Origin: Candidatus Gallimonas merdae | GTDB taxonomy: Bacteria; Bacillota; Clostridia; Christensenellales; Borkfalkiaceae | NCBI GenBank assembly: GCA_904419525.1 | Contig: CAJFRT010000002.1 | Span: forward strand, 186,001 to 250,000 | DNA: 64,000 bases | Direction: 5' to 3' | Shown here: piece after piece, positions 10,657 through 20,091 of the stretch | How the letters are laid out: the number at the start of each line of letters is the position of its first letter | How positions within the stretch are numbered: the stretch's first letter is position 1 | Position numbers and translations under genes: made by a program | Notes under the pieces: generated by a model | What the model was told of the DNA's origin: nothing | What the model saw: only the letters and a program-made list of their open reading frames with translations | Databases searched by the model: none

Positions 10657-10682
10657 ATTTTTCCCACAATATTGGGAAAAAT
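10657..10682. promoter_or_regulatory. Palindromic operator candidate O1
   Basis: ATTTTTCCCA-CAATAT-TGGGAAAAAT, perfect 10-bp arms, just upstream of the XRE gene. Confidence 0.6.
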
Positions 10683-10684
10683 AC

Positions 10685-11073
<389 letters not shown>

Positions 11074-11088
11074 AGTAACCCATCAAAC

Positions 11089-11130
11089 AGCCGCGCCCGC
11101 CGTCAGAACTGACGGCGGGCGCGGCTTTTA
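11089..11130. terminator. Bidirectional-type terminator between convergent genes
   Basis: AGCCGCGCCCGCCGTCAG-AA-CTGACGGCGGGCGCGGCTTTT. Confidence 0.85.
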
Positions 11131-12435
11131 TTCGTCCATACCCTTGTTTTTGCGCACCTGCTTCACGGTCTTTTCAAACCCGTTGTCGGTGGGCCGATAG
11201 TACGTTCTGTCTTTGAGCGAATCGGGAAGGTACTGCTGTCTGACCCAGCCGCCGAAATCGTGCGGATAGAGATATTTTGCGCGCGCATCCTTCATTTCCC
11301 GATTTCCATAAGAGACGTCGCGCAGGTATGCGGGCACCCGGTCGTCGCGGTTCTCACGCGCGTCCTTCTGCGCCGCAAACATGGCGTTTTTCACCGCGCC
11401 GCTCTTTTCCGCTTCGCACACATAGACGATCGCCTCGGAGAGCGGGAGAAGCCCTTCCGGATAGCCGAGATTTTGAAACGCGGTCAGGGCGGACGTCGCC
11501 ACGACGAGCGCGTTGGGATCCGCCATGCCGACATCCTCGGCAGAATGTACCACGAGCCGGCGCAGGACGAGCAGCGGATCACATCCGCCCTCGATCAGCC
11601 GCATCGCATAGTAGAGCGCGGCATCGGCATCGCTTCCGCGCAGAGATTTGCAGAAAGCGGACAGCAGGTCGTAATACAGGTCCTCGTTATAGGAGAGAGC
11701 GCGCCTCTGAATGGACTGTTCGGCGTCGGCGAGCGTCACGTGAATGGAGCCGTCCGCCTGCGGCGGTGTGGTGAGGACGGCGAGTTCCAGCGCATTGTAT
11801 GCCGTGCGCAGATCTCCCCCCGCCGTGCGGGCGATATGACCGAGCGCCGCGTCGTCCACCTGCGCCGCATACCCCCCGAGCCCCTTGCGCCTATCGGCAA
11901 GCGCACGCTCGAGCGCGCCGCGGATGTCCGCTTCGGAGAGCGGCCTGAATTCAAACACGCGACAGCGCGAGACGATGGCGGGCGTCATGGAGGCATAGGG
12001 ATTTTCCGTGGTCGAGCCGATGAACACGATCGTCCCCTGCTCGATGGCGGGGAGCAGGGAATCCGACTGCGTCTTGTTAAAGCGGTGGCATTCGTCCAGC
12101 ATGAGGTAGGTGCGCCTGCCGTACATCTTCAGCCTATCGCGCGCCCCGTCCACCGCCTTTTTGACATCTGCGACGCCCGCGTTGACGGCGTTGAGCTTGA
12201 TGAAATCGGCGTTGGTTTTGGCGGCGATGACGTTTGCGAGCGTCGTCTTGCCGCAGCCCGGAGGCCCCCAGAAGATACAGCTGCCCAGGCGGTCGAGCGC
12301 GATCGCGCGGCGCAGAAGGCTGCCCTCCGCCACGAGATGCTTCTGTCCCACAAACTCGTCCAGCGTGGAGGCACGCATGCGCTCGGCAAGCGGCTTTGCC
12401 TTTTCCTCGTTGTCGTTAAAGTCAAAAAGATCCAT
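11128..12435 (-). CDS. rarA: Replication-associated recombination protein RarA (MgsA) AAA ATPase
   Basis: LAERMRASTLDEFVGQKHLV; FWGPPGCGKTTLANVIA; LDECHRFNKTQSDSLLPAIEQGTIVFIGSTTENPYASM. Confidence 0.95.
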   Translation of the reverse strand: MDLFDFNDNEEKAKPLAERMRASTLDEFVGQKHLVAEGSLLRRAIALDRLGSCIFWGPPGCGKTTLANVIAAKTNADFIKLNAVNAGVADVKKAVDGARDRLKMYGRRTYLMLDECHRFNKTQSDSLLPAIEQGTIVFIGSTTENPYASMTPAIVSRCRVFEFRPLSEADIRGALERALADRRKGLGGYAAQVDDAALGHIARTAGGDLRTAYNALELAVLTTPPQADGSIHVTLADAEQSIQRRALSYNEDLYYDLLSAFCKSLRGSDADAALYYAMRLIEGGCDPLLVLRRLVVHSAEDVGMADPNALVVATSALTAFQNLGYPEGLLPLSEAIVYVCEAEKSGAVKNAMFAAQKDARENRDDRVPAYLRDVSYGNREMKDARAKYLYPHDFGGWVRQQYLPDSLKDRTYYRPTDNGFEKTVKQVRKNKGMDE

Positions 12436-13235
12436 TATTCTCCGATCAGCTCTTTGATCTTCCCGACGTTCGCCCTGCCGAGCTCATAGCCCTTGCGGCA
12501 CGCGAATTCGAGATTTTTCACCTTATACTGGTCCATGTCGCCGAGCTCCGGCTCCAGCCAGAGGTCGATATCCTTCATGCGCGAACGCCGTTTGCTCTGC
12601 GTCACGCGCGTGTCGATAACGTCAATATAGCGCAGGAACGTTTCGATGAGGTTGGCGGGCGGCTTGGAGACTGCCGTGACAAGATTTCCGAGAACGTCCA
12701 CGGCGACGATCGTCTCCGCGCCCATGGATTTGAGTTCCCTGACGGGCACGCGCTCGATGACGCCGCCGTCCACAAGCAGCATGCCATCCCGCTCGACGGG
12801 CGAGAAGGCGCCCGGAACGGAGCTGGACGCGATGATCGCATCGATGACGTTTCCCTCCGAAATGCACACCGTCCTGCCCGATAAAAGATCGGTGGCGACA
12901 CAGCGGAACGGGACGGCGAGGTCTGCAAACGTCGTGTCCGCCCCGATATATTCTTCGAGCAGCTTGCGCGCCTTGTTGAGGCGGAAGAGTCCGCTCGCAC
13001 GAAGAGCGTTCACATTGAGCGAGGCGATCCGCGAAAGTTTGAGTTCCGTCAGAACGGAACGAATGGTCTGCATGGGGACGCCCGCGCAATAGCACGCGCC
13101 CACGATGGAACCCATCGAGCAACCCGTGACGCAGTCCGCACGGATCCCCGCTTCATCGAGCGCGTGCAGAAAACCGACATGCGCAACGCCGCGCGCACCG
13201 CCGGCGCCGAGTGCAAGTCCCAACTTCTTTTTCAT
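12435..13235 (-). CDS. Patatin-like phospholipase (RssA-like)
   Basis: LGLALGAGGARGVAHVGFLHAL; GCSMGSIVGACYC (GxSxG); DGGVIERVPV. Confidence 0.92.
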   Translation of the reverse strand: MKKKLGLALGAGGARGVAHVGFLHALDEAGIRADCVTGCSMGSIVGACYCAGVPMQTIRSVLTELKLSRIASLNVNALRASGLFRLNKARKLLEEYIGADTTFADLAVPFRCVATDLLSGRTVCISEGNVIDAIIASSSVPGAFSPVERDGMLLVDGGVIERVPVRELKSMGAETIVAVDVLGNLVTAVSKPPANLIETFLRYIDVIDTRVTQSKRRSRMKDIDLWLEPELGDMDQYKVKNLEFACRKGYELGRANVGKIKELIGE

Positions 13236-13265
13236 ATTTTTTCCCTCCTTTCCGTATATTTTAAC

Positions 13266-14225
13266 GTGAAAAGCATTGGAAAATCCTCATTCAGGTCTGT
13301 CCCGGCAGCGCTGTTCTCCGCCGTCGTGCTTGCCGCGTTCCTCGCCTTTCTGGTCTTTCCCGCCCGATACCTGCAATGCGTTTCGGACGGCGTTTCGCTC
13401 TGGGCGGCGAGCGTACTCCCGGCGGCCCTGCCCTTTCTGTTTCTGACGGGGCTCCTTGCGGAGACGCCCCTGTTCGCACGCCTTTCGCGGGCGCTCGCGC
13501 CCCTGTTCGCACGCCTGTTCAAAGTTTCGGGCGCGGGCGGCTGCGCCGCGCTCCTGTCCCTTCTTTCCGGATATCCGGCGGGCGCAAAGACGGTGCAGCG
13601 GCTGTACGCGCAGGGCCGCATCGGCAAAGAGGAACGGCTGCGGTGCGCCTGCCTGGCCTCGACGAGCGGGCCCGCCTTTTTGGTGGGTGTCGCCGGTACG
13701 GCCATGACGGGCAGCGCCGCGCTCGGATGGCTGTTGTTTTTTTCACACGTAACGGGGATTCTGGGCGTTTCCTTTCTCCTGGCACGGAACCCGAGAGCGC
13801 AAAGGCCTGCCCGCGCGCCCATGCCCGCAGAGATCAGAAGGCCGTCCGCAGCGATCCCCGAAACGCTCGCCTCCTCCGTTCTGTCCGTTCTGACGGTGGG
13901 CGGCGCCGTTGCGATTTTCTATGCGTTCGGCTGTATGCTGACCGATCTGCTTGCGCCGGGGCTCCCTTCCGATGCAGCGGCGACCCTTGCGGGCCTGCTG
14001 GAAATGACGGCCGGGTGCTCGCGGCTGCTCTCTGCCCCCACTCCCGCGACGCTGGCCGCTGCCGCCTTTCTGACGACGTTCGGCGGACTGTGCGTTCTGA
14101 TCCAGCAATGGAGCTTTCTGTGCGAAACGCAGATCGCGTTCGGCAGATTTATCCTCGTCAAGTTCGCGCAGGGACTGCTCGCCGCGGCCGTATGCTTCGG
14201 CCTTGCCTGCGCTGCCGGCGTCTAA
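13266..14225 (+). CDS. YlbJ-like sporulation integral membrane protein
   Basis: GTG start VKSIGKSSF; LPAALPFLFLTGLLAETP; GYPAGAKTVQRLYAQGRIGKEE; CLASTSGPAFLVGVAGTAM. Confidence 0.75.
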   Translation: MKSIGKSSFRSVPAALFSAVVLAAFLAFLVFPARYLQCVSDGVSLWAASVLPAALPFLFLTGLLAETPLFARLSRALAPLFARLFKVSGAGGCAALLSLLSGYPAGAKTVQRLYAQGRIGKEERLRCACLASTSGPAFLVGVAGTAMTGSAALGWLLFFSHVTGILGVSFLLARNPRAQRPARAPMPAEIRRPSAAIPETLASSVLSVLTVGGAVAIFYAFGCMLTDLLAPGLPSDAAATLAGLLEMTAGCSRLLSAPTPATLAAAAFLTTFGGLCVLIQQWSFLCETQIAFGRFILVKFAQGLLAAAVCFGLACAAGV

Positions 14226-15025
14226 TCGTAGACGCCGAGAATACGGAACATGCGGCAGTTTGCCTGCGCGATGTGAAGCGCTTCCCGCACGGAAGCGGAC
14301 GCGATGTCCCCGTCGATCTCGATGAAGAAACGGTATTCGCCCGGAACGGAGGGAATGGGACGGCTCTCGATGCGCGTCAGGTTGATCCCCCTTGCCGAAA
14401 AGCACTCCAACAGCCGGAGCAGACTTCCGGGACGGTGCTCGCATACGGCGGAAAAGAACACCGTCTTTCCGTGGACGGGGAAGCCCTCCGCACGGCGGCG
14501 CAGGAGAAAGAACTGCGTGAAGTTGTTCTTTTCGTCCGCAATGTTTTCCGCCGAGAGCGTCACGCCCGGCGCGCGGATATGCGCCCCGACGATCCCTGCC
14601 GAATGTTCGTCCAAAAGAGAAAGGCTCTTTGCCGTCGATTGCGTGAAGATGCGCTCCGCCTGCGGAAGGCGGCTGTCGAGGAAGCGCACGCACTGGCCGA
14701 TCGCCTGTTCGTGCGAATAGACGCGCGTGATCTCCTCCGGCCGCACCCCCTCTTTGACGGCAAGGCGGTGATCGATGCGCAGGCGCACCTGCGCGACGGC
14801 GCAGGCGTCCCGCGTCTCCAGAAGGTCGAGATTCTGCAAAACGCCGCCCTGAATGGAATTTTCAATGGGAATGACCGCGCTGTCCGCCCCTCCGCCCTCC
14901 AATGCGTCGAACACGGCGGGAAAGGTGGAGAGGAGTTCTATGCGGTTCCCGGGGCAGAGCGTCTGCGCGGCAAGTTCGGAATAACTTCCCGCCGGGCCGA
15001 GGCAGGCCGTCACACAGCCGTTCAT
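14222..15025 (-). CDS. pheA: Prephenate dehydratase
   Basis: MNGCVTACLGPAGSYSELAAQTL; VIPIENSIQGGV; ACT-domain segment CEHRPGSLLRLLECFSARGINLTRIESRP. Confidence 0.95.
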   Translation of the reverse strand: MNGCVTACLGPAGSYSELAAQTLCPGNRIELLSTFPAVFDALEGGGADSAVIPIENSIQGGVLQNLDLLETRDACAVAQVRLRIDHRLAVKEGVRPEEITRVYSHEQAIGQCVRFLDSRLPQAERIFTQSTAKSLSLLDEHSAGIVGAHIRAPGVTLSAENIADEKNNFTQFFLLRRRAEGFPVHGKTVFFSAVCEHRPGSLLRLLECFSARGINLTRIESRPIPSVPGEYRFFIEIDGDIASASVREALHIAQANCRMFRILGVYD

Positions 15026-15026
15026 C

Positions 15027-16055
15027 TTACGCTTTCTCCGCGATATCGAGAATAAGGCGTTCGCTGTCCTCCCAGCCGAGGCAGGGATCGGTGATCGATT
15101 TTCCGAATACGATGTCATGTTTCTGGTTCCCTTCTTCCAGGAAACTTTCGATCATGAAGCCTTTGACGATGCGCTTGAAGTCCCTGTCGTACAGCCTGTT
15201 CTGAAGCACTTCTTCCACGATGCGGATCTGCTGACGGAACTGTTTTTTGGAATTGGAGTGATTGGAATCGATGACGATGGCGGGATTTTTCAGCTCCCCG
15301 TCCGAGGCGGCATACCCTTCAAAGACCTGCATGACCGTCTCGTAATGATAGTTAGGGATATCGTTGCCGTAATGATCCACTCTGCCGCGGAGGACGACAT
15401 GCGCGTACTCGTTGCCGTGCGTCGCCACCTGCCAGTTGTGATACATGAATACCTGCGGGCTCTGGGCCGCATACACCGAATTGAGCGTGACGGGAATGCT
15501 TCCGCCCGTCGGATTCTTGATGCCGACGGGCAGCTCGATCCCGCTCGAAACCAACCGGTGGAGCTGATTTTCGCTTGACCGCGCCCCGACCGCGACATAG
15601 GTCAGCAGGTCCTCCACATAGGCGTAATTTTCGGGATAGAGCATCTCGTCCGCCGCGGAGAGTCCCGATTCCTCGATGGCGCGGATATGCAGGTCGCGGA
15701 TCGTGAGGATCCCTTTCAGGATATTTTCGCGGTTTTCGGGGTCGGGCTGCGAGAACATGCCCTTATAGCCGACGCCCCGCGTGCGCGGCTTGTTGGTATA
15801 GATGCGCGGCACAAGCACCAGCTTGTCCCGGACGCGCTCGTTGAGCCTTCCCAGCCGCCGCACGTATTCGAGCACGGGCGCGCTCTCATGCGCGGAACAC
15901 GGCCCGACGATGACAAGGAGCTTGTCGCTCCTGCCGGCAATGACGTCCTTGACAAGCTCGTCCCGTTCCGCCTTGATCGCGGCAAGCGCGGCGGGAAGCG
16001 GAGTGCGTTCGCGGATCTCCTCCGCGGAGGGAATTTCGATCTGCCGTTCAAACAT
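15027..16055 (-). CDS. 3-deoxy-7-phosphoheptulonate (DAHP) synthase, class I
   Basis: VIVGPCSAHESAPVLEYVRRL; YTNKPRTRGVGYKGMF; GIKNPTGGSIPVTLNSVYAAQSPQVF; VIDSNHSNSKKQ. Confidence 0.95.
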   Translation of the reverse strand: MFERQIEIPSAEEIRERTPLPAALAAIKAERDELVKDVIAGRSDKLLVIVGPCSAHESAPVLEYVRRLGRLNERVRDKLVLVPRIYTNKPRTRGVGYKGMFSQPDPENRENILKGILTIRDLHIRAIEESGLSAADEMLYPENYAYVEDLLTYVAVGARSSENQLHRLVSSGIELPVGIKNPTGGSIPVTLNSVYAAQSPQVFMYHNWQVATHGNEYAHVVLRGRVDHYGNDIPNYHYETVMQVFEGYAASDGELKNPAIVIDSNHSNSKKQFRQQIRIVEEVLQNRLYDRDFKRIVKGFMIESFLEEGNQKHDIVFGKSITDPCLGWEDSERLILDIAEKA

Positions 16056-16533
16056 GGGGATTTCCTCTCTTCCGGATATAGTCGAGCACCGCCTGCGGGA
16101 CATATCTGCCGATGGGCTTCCCGAATGCGATGCAGTTTTTGACAAGGGTGGAACTCACGTGCAGGTGCCGCTGTTCGGCGGGGATATAGAGCGCGATGAG
16201 CTTGTCGTCAAGATCGCGGCTCGCATAAAAATCGGCCGTCTCGTAGGCGAAGTCCGTTCCGTCGCGCACGCCGCGCACGTAAAACGGCGTGTCCTCCGCA
16301 GCCAGAAGATCGGCGATCACGCCCTCCCACCGCACGACGCGCACCCGCGGCTCGTGCGCAAAGACGGCGCCGATCATCTCTTCCCGCGCCTGCGCGGAGA
16401 AAAAACAGTGCTTCTGCTTGTTTTCGGCGAGCGCCACGACCACTTCGTCAAAGAGCGCGAGACACTTGTTCACGGTATCCTCGTGCCCGACGGTGAAGGG
16501 ATCGAACGTCCCCGCAAATACACACTTTCTCAT
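16048..16533 (-). CDS. coaD: Phosphopantetheine adenylyltransferase
   Basis: MRKCVFAGTFDPFTVGHEDTVNKCLALFDEV; YVRGVRDGTDFAYE; HVSSTLVKN. Confidence 0.96.
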   Translation of the reverse strand: MRKCVFAGTFDPFTVGHEDTVNKCLALFDEVVVALAENKQKHCFFSAQAREEMIGAVFAHEPRVRVVRWEGVIADLLAAEDTPFYVRGVRDGTDFAYETADFYASRDLDDKLIALYIPAEQRHLHVSSTLVKNCIAFGKPIGRYVPQAVLDYIRKRGNPHV

Positions 16534-17072
16534 GCCTGACCTCCGTCAGCTCTGACAAAAAAGAACACTTTCGCCCTTCCGTAACTGCGCCTGTCGGCGA
16601 TCTGCCAGCCTGCGGGCGCGCGCTCTTCCCGCTCGCTCTCCCAGACGACGACGCCCTCCGCATCGAGCAGTCCGCGGCGCGCGATCAGCGCAAGCGTTTC
16701 CGCACAGACGTCCATCGCATAGGGCGGGTCGGCAAAGACGATGTCGAACGTCCCCTCCGCGCGCGCAAGGCAGGCGCGGAAATCGAGATTGTACACGGTG
16801 CCGTGCTCCCCGAGCGCGGCAAGATTTTTTTTGCAGATGGCAAGGCTGTCCCGCGAGATATCGTTGAACACCGCCTCCCGCGCGCCGCGCGAAAGACTTT
16901 CCAGCCCGAGGGCGCCGCTTCCGCAGAACAGATCGAGAACGCGCGCTCCCGGAAGCCTCGCCGAAAGGATCTGAAAAAGGGACTCTTTCGCACGGTCGGA
17001 CGTGGGGCGCACCCCCTCGCCGCGGAACTGTGCGAGCGGCCTGCCGCGGTGTTTTCCGGCGATGATCCTCAT
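16530..17072 (-). CDS. rsmD: 16S rRNA (guanine(966)-N2)-methyltransferase RsmD
   Basis: MRIIAGKHRGRPL; RPTSDRAKESLFQIL; VLDLFCGSGALGLESLSRGA; FADPPY. Confidence 0.95.
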   Translation of the reverse strand: MRIIAGKHRGRPLAQFRGEGVRPTSDRAKESLFQILSARLPGARVLDLFCGSGALGLESLSRGAREAVFNDISRDSLAICKKNLAALGEHGTVYNLDFRACLARAEGTFDIVFADPPYAMDVCAETLALIARRGLLDAEGVVVWESEREERAPAGWQIADRRSYGRAKVFFFVRADGGQA

Positions 17073-17770
17073 GATTTCTTTGCCTTTTTCCCGGCCTCCG
17101 CAACGCGCTCGGCGCGCGCCGCTTCCTCCTCCTTGACGCGCCGCTCCTTCATTGCGCCGACGATGTAGAAGATCCCCGAAACAAGGATGGGCAGAAAGAT
17201 CATGAGCATGCTGTATCCGCCGCTGACGGGAGGATACGCCCAGTCCCCGGCCGGATACAAAAGCGTGCGGATCCATTGGACGGGGAAGATCGCCCAGCCC
17301 GTGAACATGACCATTGCGACCTCCCCGCCCCTCCACGTTCCGGGGAGAGCTGCGAACAGACCGAGGATCAGCACGGGAATGCCGATGTAGAAGCCGATCA
17401 GAAACCCTTTCCAGACGCGGTATTCCTGCTCGGGGCGGTGATCGCCGCCCGACTCGATGCCGAACAGCTTGTTCTTCCGGTGGATACAGCCCGTGATATA
17501 GGCATCGTAGTGCATTTTGCCGTATGTGTAGACCAGGTGCGCATTGAACGCCGCGCCGCCGACAATACAGAGCGCCCCGAGGAGCACTTCATACCATTCG
17601 GTCGTATCGGGTGAGAACGTCTGGCAGGCAAGTCCGATCAGGCTCATGAACAAGTACATCATAAAGGGCGTGATGGCACGAAGCGCGCAGACTTTCTGAA
17701 TGCGCCAGAAGCACCGCCACCGCGTCACGGGTTTGCCGTTTTTTTCCTTTTTGGGAAGATCGTTCAGCAT
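17069..17770 (-). CDS. Uncharacterised multi-pass membrane protein
   Basis: ORF from MLNDLPKKEKNGKPVTRW with several TM segments; family not recognised. Confidence 0.7.
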   Translation of the reverse strand: MLNDLPKKEKNGKPVTRWRCFWRIQKVCALRAITPFMMYLFMSLIGLACQTFSPDTTEWYEVLLGALCIVGGAAFNAHLVYTYGKMHYDAYITGCIHRKNKLFGIESGGDHRPEQEYRVWKGFLIGFYIGIPVLILGLFAALPGTWRGGEVAMVMFTGWAIFPVQWIRTLLYPAGDWAYPPVSGGYSMLMIFLPILVSGIFYIVGAMKERRVKEEEAARAERVAEAGKKAKKS

Positions 17771-17835
17771 CTTTTTTCCTCCGCGGGCGAAGCCCGCCTG
17801 TGTTTTGTTATTATACCCCGTACAGACCGCCGCTG

Positions 17836-18369
17836 TCAAGTGTTCGGAAAGCGCATGAAGCCTTCTTCCGTGACAACGGCCTGCAAAGGCCTGTCCCACG
17901 GCTCGCGCGGAAGAGCCCCGGTCAGCTGCGCCGCATAGGCAAGACCCACGCGCAGGATCTGCGGATTGCGCGCGAAATAGGCATCGTAATATCCGCCGCC
18001 GTATCCGAGCCGGTATCCGTCCGCATCGACCGCCAGCAGGGGCGCAAGCGCGACCTCGCAGGGCGTGTCCTCGCCGCCGGACGGGGCCGGGATCCCGAAC
18101 GCGCCCGCCGCAAGCGGCGCATAGGGCACCGAAAGCATCGCGCCGTGCGCAATGCGGGGCACGCACACCCGCTTTCCCGCCGCAAGCAGTGCGGCGATCA
18201 GCCCGTCTGTCGGGACTTCACTCCGGACGGAACAATATACAAAAAAGCTCTCCGCACAAAACAAGGGAGAGCGCAGAACGTTTTCCGTGATCGCCGCGTC
18301 CTTTTCCGCCGATCCGGCTCCGGCGCGGATCCGCGCAAACTGCGCGCGCAATGTCCGTTTATCGCACAT
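17836..18369 (-). CDS. 5-formyltetrahydrofolate cyclo-ligase
   Basis: MCDKRTLRAQFARIR; LAPLLAVDADGYRLGYGGGYYDAYF; PREPWDRPLQAVVTEEG. Confidence 0.92.
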   Translation of the reverse strand: MCDKRTLRAQFARIRAGAGSAEKDAAITENVLRSPLFCAESFFVYCSVRSEVPTDGLIAALLAAGKRVCVPRIAHGAMLSVPYAPLAAGAFGIPAPSGGEDTPCEVALAPLLAVDADGYRLGYGGGYYDAYFARNPQILRVGLAYAAQLTGALPREPWDRPLQAVVTEEGFMRFPNT

Positions 18370-19348
18370 ACCGCTTTTCCGTCCCCTTCCCCACGGCGAC
18401 GAGCGTCTCGTAAGCCGTCGTGCCGTGCTGCGCCGCATAGGCCGCGGCATCTTCCAGCACGCATACGCGCGTGCCGAACGGAAGTCTTCCTTCCCGCACA
18501 AAGGCGTCCATACACAATTTTCCGACCGATCCGGGCACTCCCGCGCGGAACAGTCCGTTTCCGTAGCCCGCGCTCACCGTATGGAGCGCGGAAAACGCTT
18601 TGGGCGCGGCGGCATATCCCGCTCCCCCGCCGTACGGCCGGGTGTTCTGCGCGACATACGCACAGACCTTCATCGCGGGGCGCAGGCCTGCCGTATCCGC
18701 AAAGAGCGGCGGCGCATAGCCGTACAGCCCCAGACCCGGGCGCACCGCGTCGAACATTTCGCCTCCGGCCAAGATCCCGCCCGTGGCGCACAGATGGCGC
18801 ACGGCTCCCGGAAAGACGCCGCGCACGGCCTGCGCGCACCAGGCAAACGCGCGCGTCTGTTCCTCCCGCGCACGCGGATCGGAAGGCTCATACAGATGCG
18901 AAAACACGCCCTCGACGTGTGCGTTCAGAGACTTTGCCGTCTCCGCCGCACGCCCGATCTCCCGCGGGGAAAAGCCGTAACGGTTCATGCCCGTGTTGAC
19001 GGCGATGTGCGTCCGCAAGCCGCCGCAGAATGCAAGCGACGGAAAAGACGCCGCCGTAACGATGAGACCGTAATGCCTCGCGCGCATCGCCTCCTCACGG
19101 CAGAGAACGGGCGTCAGGACAAGGACGTCGCGGGCTATGCCCGCCGTGACAAGCCTGGCCCCTTCGTCCACTGTGGCGACGGCAAACATGCATACCATGT
19201 CCGCGATCTCATGCGCGGCGATCTCCGCGCCGTGCCCGTAAGCGTCGTCCTTGACGACGGCAATGACCGGACGGGAGGACTTGCGCGCAAGCGCGCGGAC
19301 ATTGTGTCTGAGGGCGGAAAGCGAAACGACGGCGACGGGTCTTTGCAT
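18359..19348 (-). CDS. alr: Alanine racemase
   Basis: VIAVVKDDAYGHGAEIAA (PLP lysine context); AVNTGMNRYGF; VRPGLGLYGYAP; HTVSAGYGNGLFR. Confidence 0.92.
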   Translation of the reverse strand: MQRPVAVVSLSALRHNVRALARKSSRPVIAVVKDDAYGHGAEIAAHEIADMVCMFAVATVDEGARLVTAGIARDVLVLTPVLCREEAMRARHYGLIVTAASFPSLAFCGGLRTHIAVNTGMNRYGFSPREIGRAAETAKSLNAHVEGVFSHLYEPSDPRAREEQTRAFAWCAQAVRGVFPGAVRHLCATGGILAGGEMFDAVRPGLGLYGYAPPLFADTAGLRPAMKVCAYVAQNTRPYGGGAGYAAAPKAFSALHTVSAGYGNGLFRAGVPGSVGKLCMDAFVREGRLPFGTRVCVLEDAAAYAAQHGTTAYETLVAVGKGTEKRYVR

Positions 19349-19381
19349 ACCCTTATTGTATGCGCCGTTCCGCGGCCTGCG

Positions 19382-20080
19382 TCACTTTTTATAGACAAAA
19401 CGGCGGCAGTGTTCGCATTCGACGACGTTCCCGCCCGCGAGCCGCTCCTGCAGGGCGATCGGGAAATCCATGCCGCAGACGCACATGTTGCCGTTGAGCG
19501 GAACAACGATCGGAAAGATGTTTTCCTTGCGTTTCTGCTGATATTTGGCGAGCGTCTCGGCCGGGATCTTTTCCGCGATCGATTTGAGCTGCGCTTTGAG
19601 CCTGTTCACTTCGTCCTTACGGTTGTTCACCAGCTCGTCGCGCTTTGCCTTGTATTCCTTGTACTGCTTCTGCATGGCCGCGCCCTGTTTTTTGAAGCGC
19701 TCGTATTCTTCCACCGTCGCTGCGATGTCCGCATTGAGCTTCTGCATCTCCCCTTTGAGCGCGCGCAGCCTGTCGAGAAGCGTCTGCGCGTTCTTTTTGT
19801 AGAAGGACACATCGCCCCCTTCCTCGACCATCTCGTCCAGCTCGGAATATTCCGCGATCTGTTTTGAAATGTCCTCGGCGCGGCGCACAAGATCTTCGCG
19901 CAGGGCGGCCAGCTCGGCGGCGCGCCTGTCCTGCGCCTCGAACCGCTCGGGCGCGGACTTCATGAACTTGTTCGCCTGTGCGAATTTTTTCTGTTCGTCG
20001 CTGGCGGCGACTTCCTGCTCGATCCTGCGCATCTGCGCATCGACTTTCTGATACTCCAAAAGTTCATTCAAAACCGACAT
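19382..20080 (-). CDS. Coiled-coil C4-type zinc-ribbon domain protein
   Basis: Long coiled-coil then CVCGMDFPIALQERLAGGNVVECEHCRRFVY. Confidence 0.85.
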   Translation of the reverse strand: MSVLNELLEYQKVDAQMRRIEQEVAASDEQKKFAQANKFMKSAPERFEAQDRRAAELAALREDLVRRAEDISKQIAEYSELDEMVEEGGDVSFYKKNAQTLLDRLRALKGEMQKLNADIAATVEEYERFKKQGAAMQKQYKEYKAKRDELVNNRKDEVNRLKAQLKSIAEKIPAETLAKYQQKRKENIFPIVVPLNGNMCVCGMDFPIALQERLAGGNVVECEHCRRFVYKK

Positions 20081-20091
20081 AATCTGACTCC

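Noticed and set aside
13376-15055. 559-aa plus-strand ORF overlapping ylbJ-like and pheA genes
   Set aside because: Out-of-frame Arg-rich translation overlapping two supported genes.
19382-20080. Coiled-coil zinc-ribbon protein as a novel system component
   Set aside because: Matches a widespread conserved bacterial C4-type zinc-ribbon family beside nif3/trmK/rpoD; ordinary housekeeping context.
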